A stretch of DNA of 64,000 nucleotides from Peribacillus faecalis (GCF_014712675.1 NZ_JACXSI010000023.1:62001-126000); one strand, 5' to 3'. Counted from the stretch's first letter, positions 15,615 through 25,452 are shown. Numbers and translations are program-made. Notes: generated from the letters alone by a model not told the origin.

Positions 15615-15938
15615 TTATTTTTGAATTACATATGTAATAACCAGATTCTTTGGTATATCCGCATGTGATTCGTAGCTTTTAAATCTTTCACATGTAAATA
15701 ACTCATATGAAAACTCATGAGCTTCCGACGGAATGATATAATTCGCTCTTAAAATAGCAAACAGCTTTTCCATCGCATCTTCTACGCTTAAATACGCACC
15801 TGTCTTATTACATTTCAAACCTTCAACACAAGTCTGGACGACATTTTCACCAATTGTTTCATCTCCATAAACAACTGTGACATCCAGAAGCTCTTCAACT
15901 TCTGTATTTTCCAATTCAACCTTTGTTGTGATTTTCAT
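15615..15938 (-). CDS. Uncharacterised small cytoplasmic protein (107 aa)
   Basis: Acidic soluble protein beginning MKITTKVELEN; four Cys residues are spread through it (two close together around CVEGLKC), which could bind metal. No signal or membrane segment and no recognised domain. ATG 15938 is preferred over the upstream GTG 15947, which overlaps the AGGTGGG ribosome binding region. It is followed by the shared terminator and preceded by about 220 bp that hold a family B left end. Confidence 0.55.
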   Translation of the reverse strand: MKITTKVELENTEVEELLDVTVVYGDETIGENVVQTCVEGLKCNKTGAYLSVEDAMEKLFAILRANYIIPSEAHEFSYELFTCERFKSYESHADIPKNLVITYVIQK

Positions 15939-16090
15939 ACCCTTCACCCACCTATGTGATCAGTCATTGTCCTAAGTCCGAGTTCGTTTGCTTTATTACT
16001 AAGTCAATCATACCATCTAATCTGCATTTAATTGTCAAATAAGTATTCTGGCAATGTTAAAATTAAGTGAATTCTTAAATTTAGGTGAAC

Positions 16091-16152
16091 GTAAAACCGT
16101 TACCGGCCCTTTTTCATTTTTGATTTCACGCCTAGATATCACTTCAATGAAC
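16091..16152 (+). repeat. Family B left part (B4)
   Basis: AAAACCGTTACCGGCCC then TTTTTCAT ... CACTTCAATGAA: left end plus the first stem (TTTTTCAT with ATGAA), truncated before the central hairpin. Confidence 0.55.
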
Positions 16153-16161
16153 AAAACACTG

Positions 16162-17985
16162 CTACTCTAATCCGGCTTTGATTAGTTCAGCATAATATCC
16201 ATTGCTCGCTGCTAATTCACGATGTGTGCCTATTTCAATAATGCGTCCGTTTTCCAAAACAATAATTTGATTGGCTTCACGAATTGTGTTTAAACGATGA
16301 GCTATAATAAAACTTGTTCTTCCCTCCATTAACCTCCCCAACGCTTCCTGAATATGCAGTTCAGTAATAGTATCAATATTGCTTGTCGCTTCATCCAAAA
16401 TAAGAATGGACGGTTTGGCCAACATCGCTCTTGCTATCGAAATCAGCTGTTTTTGCCCTTGGCTAAGACTATTTCCTCCATTACTCAAAATAGTATCGTA
16501 TCCGTCAGGCATAAGTTCAATAAAGCTGTGTGCATTGGCTTGTTTTGCCGCTTCGACGATTTCTTCATCACTGGCATTTAATCGGCCATATCGAATGTTC
16601 TCTCTTATGCTGCCTTGAAAAAGGAATGACTCCTGTAAAACAAACGCCATATGTTTTCTTATACTTTCACGGGTATAATCACTCATTTTCTTTCCATCTA
16701 TCAAAATCTCACCAGAATCATAGTCATAGAAACGGGAAAGCAAATTGATAATTGTTGTCTTTCCGGCTCCGGTTGCCCCGACCAATGCGATACTTTCCCC
16801 TTGCTTCACTGAAAATGTCACATTTGAAACGGTAGAGCTTTCGCCATTATACGAAAAGGAGACATTCTGAAAAGAGACGTCTCCCCTAATATTGATCAAA
16901 TCTTGCTTGTCCTTTTCATCATACGCTTCTTCAGCTAAATCTAAAATCTCAAATACTCGTTCTGCACCAGCGATAGCAGACAGCATCGTATTGAATTGAT
17001 TTGCCAAATCATTCAAAGGACGGGTGAATTGTCTGGAAAACTCTACAAAAACGACAATCACACCAATCGTAATCCACCCTTTCAGTGCAAAGAAACCTCC
17101 GATACCGGCAATGATTGCAAAGCTGGCGTTATTAAGCACGTTCATTACTTTAGGTATCATACCTGAATATATAAACGCCCAAAAGCCTGTATTCTTCAGT
17201 TTTTCAGATTTAGAGCTAAACTGTTCATATACATAATCTTCTTGCGAAAAGGCTTTGACAATCGTTAAACCGGAAATACTCTCCTGAATTAATCCATTCA
17301 GTTCGCCCAAATTACTTTGCTGTCTTTTAAATAAAATATTTGTACGCTTCGTAATCCACTTCATGCCATAAAACATCAATGGAACAATTGTGAATGTTAT
17401 TACTGCCAACAACGGACTCAGCCATAACAAAACTGAAACGGTGCCGATAATTGTCAGCGTACTTGATAACACTTGAATGACAGAACTGTTCAATGTAGAG
17501 CTGACATTTTCAATATCATTCGTCACACGGCTCATTAATTCACCATGTCGTCTTCTATCAAAAAATGAAATCGGCAGCTTATGGAATTGGCTGAACAACT
17601 TGCTTCTCATATGAAGGACCGTTTTTTGCGCAATCCCAATCATAAAATACGCCTGCAGCCACATTGTTAAGGAATATCCGGCATAAATACAAATTAATAG
17701 AATAAGTATCCCTGCAAGCCCATCCAGTTCCATTGCGACAATATAATCATCGATAATTTTCCCGATTGTCAACGGTCCAAGCAATGACAGCGCAGAACTG
17801 CAAACTACCAAAAAAAGCACAACATAAAATAAGCCCTTTTCTTGCATTAACAACTGCCAAACACGCTTTAAAGTGGAACGGCTGTCTGCAGCACGCTTTT
17901 TCTCAGTTTTAACCGTCTTCTTCAAATCTTCTGCCTGCAAAATCTTTTCATAGCGGAACGGTTCACTTAGTTGTTTCCATGACAT
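16162..17985 (-). CDS. yfiC: ABC exporter half-transporter, canonical NBD (YfiC-like)
   Basis: Type-IV ABC exporter subunit of 607 aa: six membrane segments (about 50-330) then an ATPase domain (about 370-600). Walker A GATGAGKT and Walker B ILILDEATS with catalytic Glu are intact, and the H-loop His is present (IIAHR), but the signature is LSQGQ instead of LSGGQ. It therefore supplies the working Walker site of a heterodimer with the upstream gene, whose stop it overlaps by 23 nt. ATG 17985 has GAGGGGAG 8 nt upstream. Probably exports a drug, lipid or peptide; substrate unknown. Confidence 0.85.
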   Translation of the reverse strand: MSWKQLSEPFRYEKILQAEDLKKTVKTEKKRAADSRSTLKRVWQLLMQEKGLFYVVLFLVVCSSALSLLGPLTIGKIIDDYIVAMELDGLAGILILLICIYAGYSLTMWLQAYFMIGIAQKTVLHMRSKLFSQFHKLPISFFDRRRHGELMSRVTNDIENVSSTLNSSVIQVLSSTLTIIGTVSVLLWLSPLLAVITFTIVPLMFYGMKWITKRTNILFKRQQSNLGELNGLIQESISGLTIVKAFSQEDYVYEQFSSKSEKLKNTGFWAFIYSGMIPKVMNVLNNASFAIIAGIGGFFALKGWITIGVIVVFVEFSRQFTRPLNDLANQFNTMLSAIAGAERVFEILDLAEEAYDEKDKQDLINIRGDVSFQNVSFSYNGESSTVSNVTFSVKQGESIALVGATGAGKTTIINLLSRFYDYDSGEILIDGKKMSDYTRESIRKHMAFVLQESFLFQGSIRENIRYGRLNASDEEIVEAAKQANAHSFIELMPDGYDTILSNGGNSLSQGQKQLISIARAMLAKPSILILDEATSNIDTITELHIQEALGRLMEGRTSFIIAHRLNTIREANQIIVLENGRIIEIGTHRELAASNGYYAELIKAGLE

Positions 17986-19708
17986 GACGTTCACTCCCCT
18001 CTTCCAGCTGTGATTTCAAGATTGCTTGATACAGCGCTGAATGTTCAGATAGCTCAGCATGTGTGCCTTCAGCAACTTTCTCCCCATGCTGCAGCAAAAT
18101 AATGCTGTCAGCATGCAAAGCTGTACTGATTTTTTGCGTGATAAAAATCTTCGTACTATTATAAGCTGCCACATCGTGAAGCAGCCGCTTTTCTGTCTTG
18201 CTGTCTAAAGCGCTTGTGCTGTCATCGAATAACAGTATTTTCGGATTGCGAACTAAAGCTCTTGCAATCGTCAGTCTTTGCCGCTGTCCCCCTGAGAGGT
18301 TAACCCCTTTTTGCCCGATCATTGTGTCGAACTTTTCTGGAAGCGATGCAATACTGCTGTAGATTTGAGCATGCTCACATGCTTTTGCTATCTCTTCATC
18401 ACTTGCATCACGATTTCCCCAAAGCAAATTCTCTCTTATTGTTCCTGTAAACAATAACGACTCTTGAGGGACAATTCCTATTTGTTCTCGAAGTATACTT
18501 TGCTTCCAATCCTTTACATCACGGCCATCAATTGTCACTTTTCCTTCGATCACATCAATTAATCGAGGGATTAGCTGCATGAGCGTTGTTTTTCCGGAGC
18601 CAGTAGCTCCTAATATAGCTAACGTTTTTCCCGCTTCTAAAGTGAAACTGACATTTTGTAGCGACCACCTCTTTTGGTCCGGGTACTTAAAACTGACATT
18701 CTCAAATGTGATTTCTCCTTCAATTTGTGCTGACTCGCATGCTATTTCCTCATCTCTCATGTCACCTTCTATTTGCAGCACTTCATTTACGCGAGCAGCG
18801 GAAGCTTTAGCCCGTGAAAAGACCATAATAATAAAAGAGAATACAGAGAGTGCCGAAGTTATTCTTGTCGCATAGTTAACAATCGCTACCACTTCACCGA
18901 CATTTGCCGTACCAGATAGCATATCTCTGCTGCCAAACCATAGCAGAAGAACGATTGTTATATTCATAAGCAATAGAAGCACCGGCATCGTAATCTCCAT
19001 GAAGCGTAAAACTTTTACCGTTCTCTCCTGTAAATCTTCATTTGCCTGATCAAAACGGTTTACTTCATGATTTCTTCTAAGAAAAGCACGGATTAACTTC
19101 ATTCCTGCCAAATTTTCGCCCATTACATTATTAACCGAATCAAGCTTTTCCTGAACAGAAGCAAACATCTTGCTTCCCCTATTCATTACGAAGACAAGGA
19201 AAGCGAACAATATCGGCACTACAGCCGCCAAAAATAAGGCAAGCTTAGGATAAACAACAAAAGCCATCACAAGGCCTCCAATAATTAAAAGCGGCGCCCT
19301 TACCATTATCCGAAGCAGCATGAACATTGTATTTTGCAGCTGCTGAATATCATTGGTCATTCTCGTAATAAGCGAACCTGCCGGAAATAGCGAATGCTGC
19401 AAATAAGAGAGTTCCTGAACCTTTCTGAAAATATTTTTTCTTACATCGTATGCAAAACTTTGGCTAACATGCGATGCATAAAACGTATTGAAGACCCCTG
19501 CTGCAAGCGCCAATACAGAGAAGGAAAGCAAAATGCCTCCCCACAGATAAATGACTGACAAGTTTTGCTCCAATACTCCCTCATTAATAATTTTCGCCAT
19601 CAGCAGCGGCTGTAACAGCTCTATTACCAATTCAATAAACATAAAAAATAGAGCGAATCCCGCTGCAAGTTTATATGGTCGAACATGTGACCATACACTT
19701 TTTTTCAT
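17963..19708 (-). CDS. yfiB: ABC exporter half-transporter, degenerate NBD (YfiB-like)
   Basis: Partner exporter subunit, 581 aa, with six membrane segments followed by an ATPase domain. Walker A GATGSGKT and signature LSGGQ are canonical, but the catalytic Glu after Walker B is Asp (LLFDDSTS) and the H-loop His is replaced by Gln (FITQK). These are the standard substitutions of the non-hydrolysing site in heterodimeric exporters such as TM287/288 or BmrCD, complementary to the LSQGQ partner. ATG 19708 has a G-rich ribosome binding site. First gene of the two-gene operon, divergent from cls. Confidence 0.85.
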   Translation of the reverse strand: MKKSVWSHVRPYKLAAGFALFFMFIELVIELLQPLLMAKIINEGVLEQNLSVIYLWGGILLSFSVLALAAGVFNTFYASHVSQSFAYDVRKNIFRKVQELSYLQHSLFPAGSLITRMTNDIQQLQNTMFMLLRIMVRAPLLIIGGLVMAFVVYPKLALFLAAVVPILFAFLVFVMNRGSKMFASVQEKLDSVNNVMGENLAGMKLIRAFLRRNHEVNRFDQANEDLQERTVKVLRFMEITMPVLLLLMNITIVLLLWFGSRDMLSGTANVGEVVAIVNYATRITSALSVFSFIIMVFSRAKASAARVNEVLQIEGDMRDEEIACESAQIEGEITFENVSFKYPDQKRWSLQNVSFTLEAGKTLAILGATGSGKTTLMQLIPRLIDVIEGKVTIDGRDVKDWKQSILREQIGIVPQESLLFTGTIRENLLWGNRDASDEEIAKACEHAQIYSSIASLPEKFDTMIGQKGVNLSGGQRQRLTIARALVRNPKILLFDDSTSALDSKTEKRLLHDVAAYNSTKIFITQKISTALHADSIILLQHGEKVAEGTHAELSEHSALYQAILKSQLEEGSERHVMETTK

Positions 19709-19865
19709 ACTATCCCCCCTTATGTTCAAATCTGCTTGTATTTTTATTCACCTAGCAAAATGAAGCAATATGCTATACTATAATTACTGTTCTATATAGG
19801 AATTAAATTTTCTTATTTACATATACCATTAAGAAGCTATACGTATTGAAGGAAGGAATTACATA

Positions 19866-21320
19866 ATGAACTATTTAAGTACAGCCTTGAATTTTGTTTT
19901 AATCCTGAATATTTTGCTCGCTATTTTCGTCGTTTTCCGAGAAAGACGAGATGCTTCATCTACTTGGGCCTGGCTGCTTGTCCTTTTTTTCATCCCGATT
20001 GTCGGTTTCGGGTTGTATTTATTGTTCGGGCAAAACTTAAAGCGGAAGCATTTATTTCAGTGGGATGACCAAAAGAAAATCGGCTTAAAGGAAATGATCC
20101 TCGAGCAAGTAAAGGAATTGAAAGCCGGCACATACCCATTTCGTAATCAATCTTCCAAAAAACATTTCGATCTAATCTACATGCACTTAATGAATAACGG
20201 TGCGCTGCTATCTGAAGATAACGATGTCACTATTTTCACAGACGGCCAAGAAAAATTCTCTAATTTGATTAAAGACATACGTGAAGCAAAGCACTTCATC
20301 CATTTACAATATTACATAATCAAGAACGACCATTTAGGGAATGAAGTATTATCTGAGCTAACCAAGAAAGCCAAGGAAGGCGTCAAAGTCAGAGTATTAT
20401 ATGACGAACTCGGATCTCGAGGTTTAACTTTATCGAATAAAGCATTAGTTGAACTAAGAAATGCCGGAGGAGAAGTAGAAGTATTCTTTCCAAGCAAACT
20501 TCACTTAATTAACCTTCGCCTCAATTATCGAAATCACCGAAAGCTCGTTATTATAGATGGTAACATCGGCTATGTAGGCGGTTTTAATGTAGGCGATGAA
20601 TATCTTGGGCTTAATCCGAAGTTCGGTTATTGGAGAGACACCCATTTACGTGTGACAGGCAGCGCTGTTTATTCCATGCAAATTCGTTTCATACTGGACT
20701 GGAATCAGGCATCTCACCGTAACGATATCGCCTATGAGCCATCATTGTTTCCTGACTATAAAAGAACCGGTCATGTCGGGATGCAAATCGTCACAAGCGG
20801 TCCCGATTCAGATTGGGAGCAAATAAAACAAGGTTACATAAAGCTCATTTTATCAGCTAAGAAAACGATTCTCGTGCAGACTCCTTATTTCATTCCTGAT
20901 GTGAGCCTTTTAGATGCTCTGCGAATCGCTTGCTTAACAGGAAAAGATGTCAAAATCATGATACCGAATAAACCTGATCATATTTTCGTTTATTGGGCTA
21001 CTTATTCACATATCGGACTTCTTCTGGAAGCCGGAGCAAAAGTGTATATATACGAAAACGGCTTTATCCATGCCAAAACAATTGTCATTGATGAAGAAGT
21101 CGCCTCTGTCGGCACAGCTAATATCGATGTCCGAAGCTTCAGGTTGAATTTCGAAGTCAACGCCTTCATCTACAGCAATGATGTATCGAATAAGCTAAGT
21201 CAGGCCTTCAGTAATGATTTGAAACTGTCACGCCAACTTACTCTTGAAGACTATAATAACCGTTCGCTTAAAATCAGATTTAAAGAATCAATATCCAGAC
21301 TGCTTTCGCCTATATTATAA
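19866..21320 (+). CDS. cls: Cardiolipin synthase
   Basis: Membrane phospholipase-D-superfamily enzyme (484 aa) condensing two phosphatidylglycerols into cardiolipin. Two N-terminal membrane segments (about 3-25 and 34-55) are followed by a PLD domain pair: HKD motif 1 starts at His224 (HRKLVIIDG) and motif 2 at His402 (HAKTIVIDE). The WAWLLVLFFIPIVGFGLYL region is typical of the family. ATG 19866 follows GAAGGAAGG. Length agrees with Bacillus Cls proteins (about 480-500). Confidence 0.94.
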   Translation: MNYLSTALNFVLILNILLAIFVVFRERRDASSTWAWLLVLFFIPIVGFGLYLLFGQNLKRKHLFQWDDQKKIGLKEMILEQVKELKAGTYPFRNQSSKKHFDLIYMHLMNNGALLSEDNDVTIFTDGQEKFSNLIKDIREAKHFIHLQYYIIKNDHLGNEVLSELTKKAKEGVKVRVLYDELGSRGLTLSNKALVELRNAGGEVEVFFPSKLHLINLRLNYRNHRKLVIIDGNIGYVGGFNVGDEYLGLNPKFGYWRDTHLRVTGSAVYSMQIRFILDWNQASHRNDIAYEPSLFPDYKRTGHVGMQIVTSGPDSDWEQIKQGYIKLILSAKKTILVQTPYFIPDVSLLDALRIACLTGKDVKIMIPNKPDHIFVYWATYSHIGLLLEAGAKVYIYENGFIHAKTIVIDEEVASVGTANIDVRSFRLNFEVNAFIYSNDVSNKLSQAFSNDLKLSRQLTLEDYNNRSLKIRFKESISRLLSPIL

Positions 21321-21373
21321 AGAAAACTTGCCTTTGGTGAGCCTGATAAGGCGAAGGCAAAGGTCTAGTTGCA

Positions 21374-21454
21374 CTTATACTATAAACCTAAAATTGGCGA
21401 CTACGTCGAATCTTCAACCTCGTTGCCAATTTATAAGCATTCCTATAGTATAAG
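21374..21454. repeat. Nested inverted repeat abutting a family B element
   Basis: Outer arms CTTATACTATA (21374-21384) and TATAGTATAAG (21444-21454) are perfect complements; inside, AAATTGGC (21391-21398) pairs with GCCAATTT (21425-21432). The outer right arm overlaps the first bases of element B5. Just upstream, TTGCCTT/AAGGCAA (about 21330-21360) forms another hairpin without T-run. No gene is visible in 21321-21791. Confidence 0.6.
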
Positions 21455-21652
21455 AAAAACCGGTACCGGTCCTTTTTCAATTCTGAATTCACTCCTCGCT
21501 ACTACTTCAATGAAAAAGGAGACATGCGGGAGGACTAAGCTGCCTCCCTCGTGAAACCCGCCTTTGGTTTCACGAGGGAGGCAGCTTAGGCCCAAGCATG
21601 GCAGGTATAAGGTTAGACAGCCATCTAAGTTCAAAAAGATATACTTATTTTG
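21453..21652 (+). repeat. Family B repeat, full copy B5 with perfect 23-bp hairpin
   Basis: Left end AGAAAAACCGGTACCGGTCC; first stem TTTTTCA..TGAAAAA; ATGCGGGAGGA; central hairpin with 23-bp perfect arms (21535-21557 and 21567-21589) and loop CCGCCTTTG; then GCATGGCAGGTATAAGG and TTAGACAGCCATCTAAG. CATGC (before) and GCATG (after) can close a longer helix around the hairpin. The best preserved copy of the family. Confidence 0.85.
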
Positions 21653-21653
21653 T

Positions 21654-21690
21654 AGGAAAAACCGGTACCGGTCCTTTTTCATTTTCAAAT
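21654..21690 (+). repeat. Family B left-end module directly after B5
   Basis: AGGAAAAACCGGTACCGG then TCCTTTTTCATTTTC; a second left end in tandem, as also seen after B6 and B9. Confidence 0.65.
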
Positions 21691-21693
21691 GAT

Positions 21694-21745
21694 AAAAAGG
21701 CTTTGCATGGATGCACACATTCCTCTGCAAAGCCCTTTTCTTTTA
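21694..21745. terminator. Bidirectional terminator between cls and aspartokinase
   Basis: AAAAAGGCTTTGCA (21694-21707) pairs with TGCAAAGCCCTTTT (21726 on); A-run and T-run on the flanks suit the convergent genes. Confidence 0.8.
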
Positions 21746-21791
21746 ATAACAAATCCGGTTTAAATAACCTTGTTCTATTTCTGTTTATAAA

Positions 21792-23156
21792 TTAAACAGT
21801 AACTGCTCCGACAAAAAAGGCATTATACAGTGCTTGCACCGCTTTTTTCTCATGGACCGCTTTGATTCCGAACATCATAGATACCTCTGATGAACCTTGA
21901 TTAATCATTTCAATGTTAACACCGGCTTCTGCCAGCGCCTGTGAAGCACGAGCTGTCGTACCTACGTTATGACGCATTCCCTCGCCCACAATCATCAATA
22001 AAGAAAGTCCATGTTCAACTTCTACTTTGTCAGCTTGCAATTCACCATAAATACGAGCTACAATATTTGCTTCTTTTTCTTCATCCATTTGATTCTCTCT
22101 TAAAATGACCGTAATATCATCGATGCCGGAAGGAATATGTTCATATGAAATTTCATTTTCCTCAAGTATTTGAAGAAGCTTGCGGCCAAAACCAAGCTCT
22201 CTGTTCATTAAATACTTACTGATATAAATACTGCAAAAACCTTTATCAGATGCGATTCCAGTTACCGGACCATTTGAATTTTCCCGATCATTAACAATAA
22301 ACGTACCCGGAGCTGACGGATTATTCGTATTGCGCACATTTACAGGAATACCAGCACGGAAAGCTGGAATTAACGCCTCATCGTGAAAGACGGAAAAACC
22401 GGCATAAGACAGTTCGCGCATTTCACGATATGTAAGTTCCTTAATTTCCTTCGGGTTACTAACAATTGTAGGATTAACAGAAAATACGGCATCCACATCT
22501 GTGAAATTCTCATACACATTCACTTTAATTCCATTTGCTAAAATAGAACCGGTAATATCCGAACCGCTTCTTGAAAATGTTGCAATATGCCCATCTTTTG
22601 TGAATCCGAAGAATCCCGGGAAAATAACAATCCCCTCTATATCACGCAATTTATACAACTGATCATACGATTCCGGCAGCACTTGCGCATTTCCGGGCTC
22701 ATCACTCACAAAAAGTCCAGCATCCTTTGGATTTACGTATGTTGCTTTCGTCCCCATCACTTGGAAATAGGCAGCAATCAGCTTCGCATTGTTGTCCTCT
22801 CCGCTTGCTTTCACTGCATCTAAGTATCTTTCCTTATTGCTGCGATCACCATCGATCACTTGCAGAAAGTCTGCTTCAATTTGTTTTATAACATCAGCAG
22901 GAAGATTTAACTCAGTCGCAATACTTCCATATCTATCAATCAACATTTTCAGTTCATTTGATAAATCTTCGCCGTTTATTCGCTTCTCTGCGCAGGCAAT
23001 GAGAAGGTCTGTTACTTTAATATCTTCAGACGATCTTTTACCCGGTGCTGAAACGACAACAAATTTCCTTTCAGGATCACTCGTTACGATTCCATAAACT
23101 TTCTCCAACTGCTCACCCGAAGCCAGTGAAGATCCGCCAAATTTCACTACTTTCAT
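21792..23156 (-). CDS. yclM: Aspartate kinase (class III, YclM/ThrD-like)
   Basis: First enzyme of the aspartate family pathway (Lys, Thr, Met, diaminopimelate), phosphorylating L-aspartate; 454 aa, monofunctional. Kinase domain begins VVKFGGSS (residues 3-10); the ATP/substrate region FSRSGSDITG lies near 193; two ACT domains occupy about 310-450 and would bind the feedback amino acid. Length and N-terminus match the B. subtilis YclM type rather than LysC (about 400 aa). GGAG 8 nt before ATG. No lysine riboswitch or T-box is seen in the 110-bp leader. Confidence 0.9.
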   Translation of the reverse strand: MKVVKFGGSSLASGEQLEKVYGIVTSDPERKFVVVSAPGKRSSEDIKVTDLLIACAEKRINGEDLSNELKMLIDRYGSIATELNLPADVIKQIEADFLQVIDGDRSNKERYLDAVKASGEDNNAKLIAAYFQVMGTKATYVNPKDAGLFVSDEPGNAQVLPESYDQLYKLRDIEGIVIFPGFFGFTKDGHIATFSRSGSDITGSILANGIKVNVYENFTDVDAVFSVNPTIVSNPKEIKELTYREMRELSYAGFSVFHDEALIPAFRAGIPVNVRNTNNPSAPGTFIVNDRENSNGPVTGIASDKGFCSIYISKYLMNRELGFGRKLLQILEENEISYEHIPSGIDDITVILRENQMDEEKEANIVARIYGELQADKVEVEHGLSLLMIVGEGMRHNVGTTARASQALAEAGVNIEMINQGSSEVSMMFGIKAVHEKKAVQALYNAFFVGAVTV

Positions 23157-23265
23157 CCCTACAACTCCTATACGTTAAATCGTTGAAATTTTTATACTAT
23201 TATGAACTTTATAGACTTAAGATGCAACAAATATATTTAAATTAATTAACTGCTCTAGCTGTTGA

Positions 23266-24006
23266 TTATTCCTTATCTTTCTCTTCAGGAGCCGGCGGCG
23301 GTATGCTGATTCCTGTACCGTAATAACTTGGAACCTCGCCTTCAATGAAATAGTCGCCTATTTTTACGCTTTGCTTAATCGGCTCGCGATCTGAGTAAAA
23401 AGGAATAACGATTTGCATTTCAACCTCTATATCGACAAAAAGCTCAAAGAATGTGTTATTAATGCCGCTATGTGTCATCTTTGTACGGATTTGAGAATCG
23501 ACATCTCTGACAAGCGACAACCTCACCGGCACTTCCGGACCGGAATTGGCGAATAAGTTGACATTTGTAGCAACACCGAGCGGAATTCGATATACAATAT
23601 TTTGCATTTGACTATCTGTTCCCTCTTCACCCGGCTGCTCATTCTTTTTTAATCCTAAACGTCTCTCAATATCCTCTGTCGTTGTCGTCAGCGCTTCATT
23701 ATAAACTTTCGGGTTAAAACTGAAAGTAGATGCGCGACCTTCCCTATGATTCTCTAAAATCAGTTCATCCATATCGATTTTACTTGTAATATTTGCATCA
23801 ATCGATGCGATGATTGCTTCTGTAGCAGTACGCTGCAGTTCTACCTTCGCTACATTATGAATTATTGGCGTGATACGTTTTTCCACAAAATATAAGGAAA
23901 TAAAATTAACAAGAAGAAAAAGCAAGAGTGAATACAAAAAAATCTTTTTCCACCCTAAAGGCTTTCTGCGAAAAATTATACTTCTGCGGTATCCCCATCG
24001 CTTCAC
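23266..24006 (-). CDS. yunB: Sporulation protein YunB
   Basis: Membrane-anchored protein (246 aa) needed for spore development in B. subtilis, made in the mother cell there under sigma-E. A basic N-terminus (RRSIIFRRK) precedes one membrane span (about 23-43); the rest is extracytoplasmic. Conserved family stretches IPLGVATN, PVRLSLV and the SGINNTFFELFV region are recognisable, and the C-terminus is Pro-rich. Start is GTG 24006. The leader contains CATAAGTATG, faintly like a sigma-E -10, but the -35 is not convincing. This gene is the best direct evidence that the organism forms spores. Confidence 0.88.
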   Translation of the reverse strand: MKRWGYRRSIIFRRKPLGWKKIFLYSLLLFLLVNFISLYFVEKRITPIIHNVAKVELQRTATEAIIASIDANITSKIDMDELILENHREGRASTFSFNPKVYNEALTTTTEDIERRLGLKKNEQPGEEGTDSQMQNIVYRIPLGVATNVNLFANSGPEVPVRLSLVRDVDSQIRTKMTHSGINNTFFELFVDIEVEMQIVIPFYSDREPIKQSVKIGDYFIEGEVPSYYGTGISIPPPAPEEKDKE

Positions 24007-24076
24007 TTACTACCAGCCCCTTTGCATCATACTTATGCCTATCGCGAGCATAAAATGAATACAAGTGGCTATTCTA

Positions 24077-24799
24077 TTAAAGGATTTTGCTTAAGAATGC
24101 TTGTGTCCGTTCATGCTGCGGATTTTCAAACAATGCTTTCGGCTCGTTTTCTTCTACTATATAACCACCATCCATAAAGATAACGCGATCGCCAACTTCA
24201 CGGGCAAATCCCATCTCATGCGTCACAACAACCATCGTCATTCCTTCAAGAGCAAGCTGCTTCATTACTTCAAGCACCTCTCCTACCATTTCCGGGTCAA
24301 GAGCAGATGTCGGCTCATCAAACAGCATGATTTTCGGCTCCATCGCCAAAGCCCTCGCAATCGCTACACGCTGCTTCTGCCCGCCTGAAAGCGAATCCGG
24401 ATAAGCATCAGCTTTGTTTTCCAAGCCAACTTTTCTTAACAGCTCCAAGCCTTTTTCTCTCGCCGTTTCCTTTGAAACTTTCCGGACCTTCGTCGGAGCA
24501 AGCATAATATTCTCGAGCGCCGTCATATGCGGAAATAAGTTGAAGTTTTGAAAAACCATTCCGACTTCCATGCGCAGGTTATTGACATTACTTTTTGGAT
24601 CGGTAATGTCTGTGCCTTCAATATAAATATGGCCTTCTGTAATTTCCTCCAATAAATTAATGCAACGTAGAAATGTCGACTTTCCCGATCCGGATGGCCC
24701 TATGACTACAACCACTTCCTTCGGCATAACGTCTACAGAAACACCTTTTAATACTTCATTCTTCCCGAACGTTTTCTTTAGATTATCAACCTTTATCAT
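24077..24799 (-). CDS. Polar amino acid ABC transporter, ATP-binding protein
   Basis: ATPase of a PAAT-type importer, 240 aa. Walker A GPSGSGKS (34-41), Q-loop [13 protein letters not shown], signature LSGGQKQR, Walker [13 protein letters not shown] and H-loop VVTHEM are all canonical. ATG overlaps the permease stop by 4 nt (ATGA type), giving tight coupling. Works with the permease and the lipoprotein receptor encoded upstream. Confidence 0.92.
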   Translation of the reverse strand: MIKVDNLKKTFGKNEVLKGVSVDVMPKEVVVVIGPSGSGKSTFLRCINLLEEITEGHIYIEGTDITDPKSNVNNLRMEVGMVFQNFNLFPHMTALENIMLAPTKVRKVSKETAREKGLELLRKVGLENKADAYPDSLSGGQKQRVAIARALAMEPKIMLFDEPTSALDPEMVGEVLEVMKQLALEGMTMVVVTHEMGFAREVGDRVIFMDGGYIVEENEPKALFENPQHERTQAFLSKIL

Positions 24800-25452
24800 G
24801 ACTTATCCAGCCTCTTTTCAACACGATGTAATATGAAACTTAATGTTAATGTAATGACTAAATAAATAAGAGCTGCTGTTAAATATGGCTCCCAAACAGC
24901 AAAGTGCGCACTGCTCATATTACGTGCATAATACATAATTTCCGGCGCTGTAATGATTGCGGCTAACGATGATTCTTTTACCAAAACAATAAATTCATTA
25001 CCTAATGGAGGAATGGAGCGTTTCAATGCTTGCGGCAAAATAACGTATCTCATAGCTTGAATATGAGACATCCCTAATGAACGAGCTCCCTCCATCTGAC
25101 CTTTTTCAATGGATTGAATACCGCCGCGGAAAATCTCGGCAATGTACGCTGCGGAGTTTAAAGAGAGAGTGGCAATAGCAGCTGCTATCGCATTGGTTTC
25201 ACCGGTAAATAGCGGTATAACACCGAAGTGGATCAATAACAATTGCACAAAAAGAGGTGTCCCTCTAAAAAAAGCAATATAAGCGACAAACGGAAATGCC
25301 ACCCATTTGTTGCGCATCATCTTCCCTAGCGCAATGAATAAACCTATTATCGTCCCAAATAAAATCGATACAATCGACAGCCCAATCGTCAGTAATGTTC
25401 CTTTCCAAAGGAGCGGGGCATAATCGATGATTAAATCAAAATTAAAATTCAT
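24796..25452 (-). CDS. Polar amino acid ABC transporter, permease
   Basis: Inner-membrane permease of 218 aa with about five membrane spans and the EAA motif region ([22 protein letters not shown]) that docks the ATPase. ATG 25452 is set by AGGAGG 7 nt upstream; the nine extra in-frame residues before it (from 25476) have no ribosome binding site. Separated from the receptor gene by 559 bp containing two family B elements, although the three genes form one functional system. Confidence 0.92.
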   Translation of the reverse strand: MNFNFDLIIDYAPLLWKGTLLTIGLSIVSILFGTIIGLFIALGKMMRNKWVAFPFVAYIAFFRGTPLFVQLLLIHFGVIPLFTGETNAIAAAIATLSLNSAAYIAEIFRGGIQSIEKGQMEGARSLGMSHIQAMRYVILPQALKRSIPPLGNEFIVLVKESSLAAIITAPEIMYYARNMSSAHFAVWEPYLTAALIYLVITLTLSFILHRVEKRLDKS

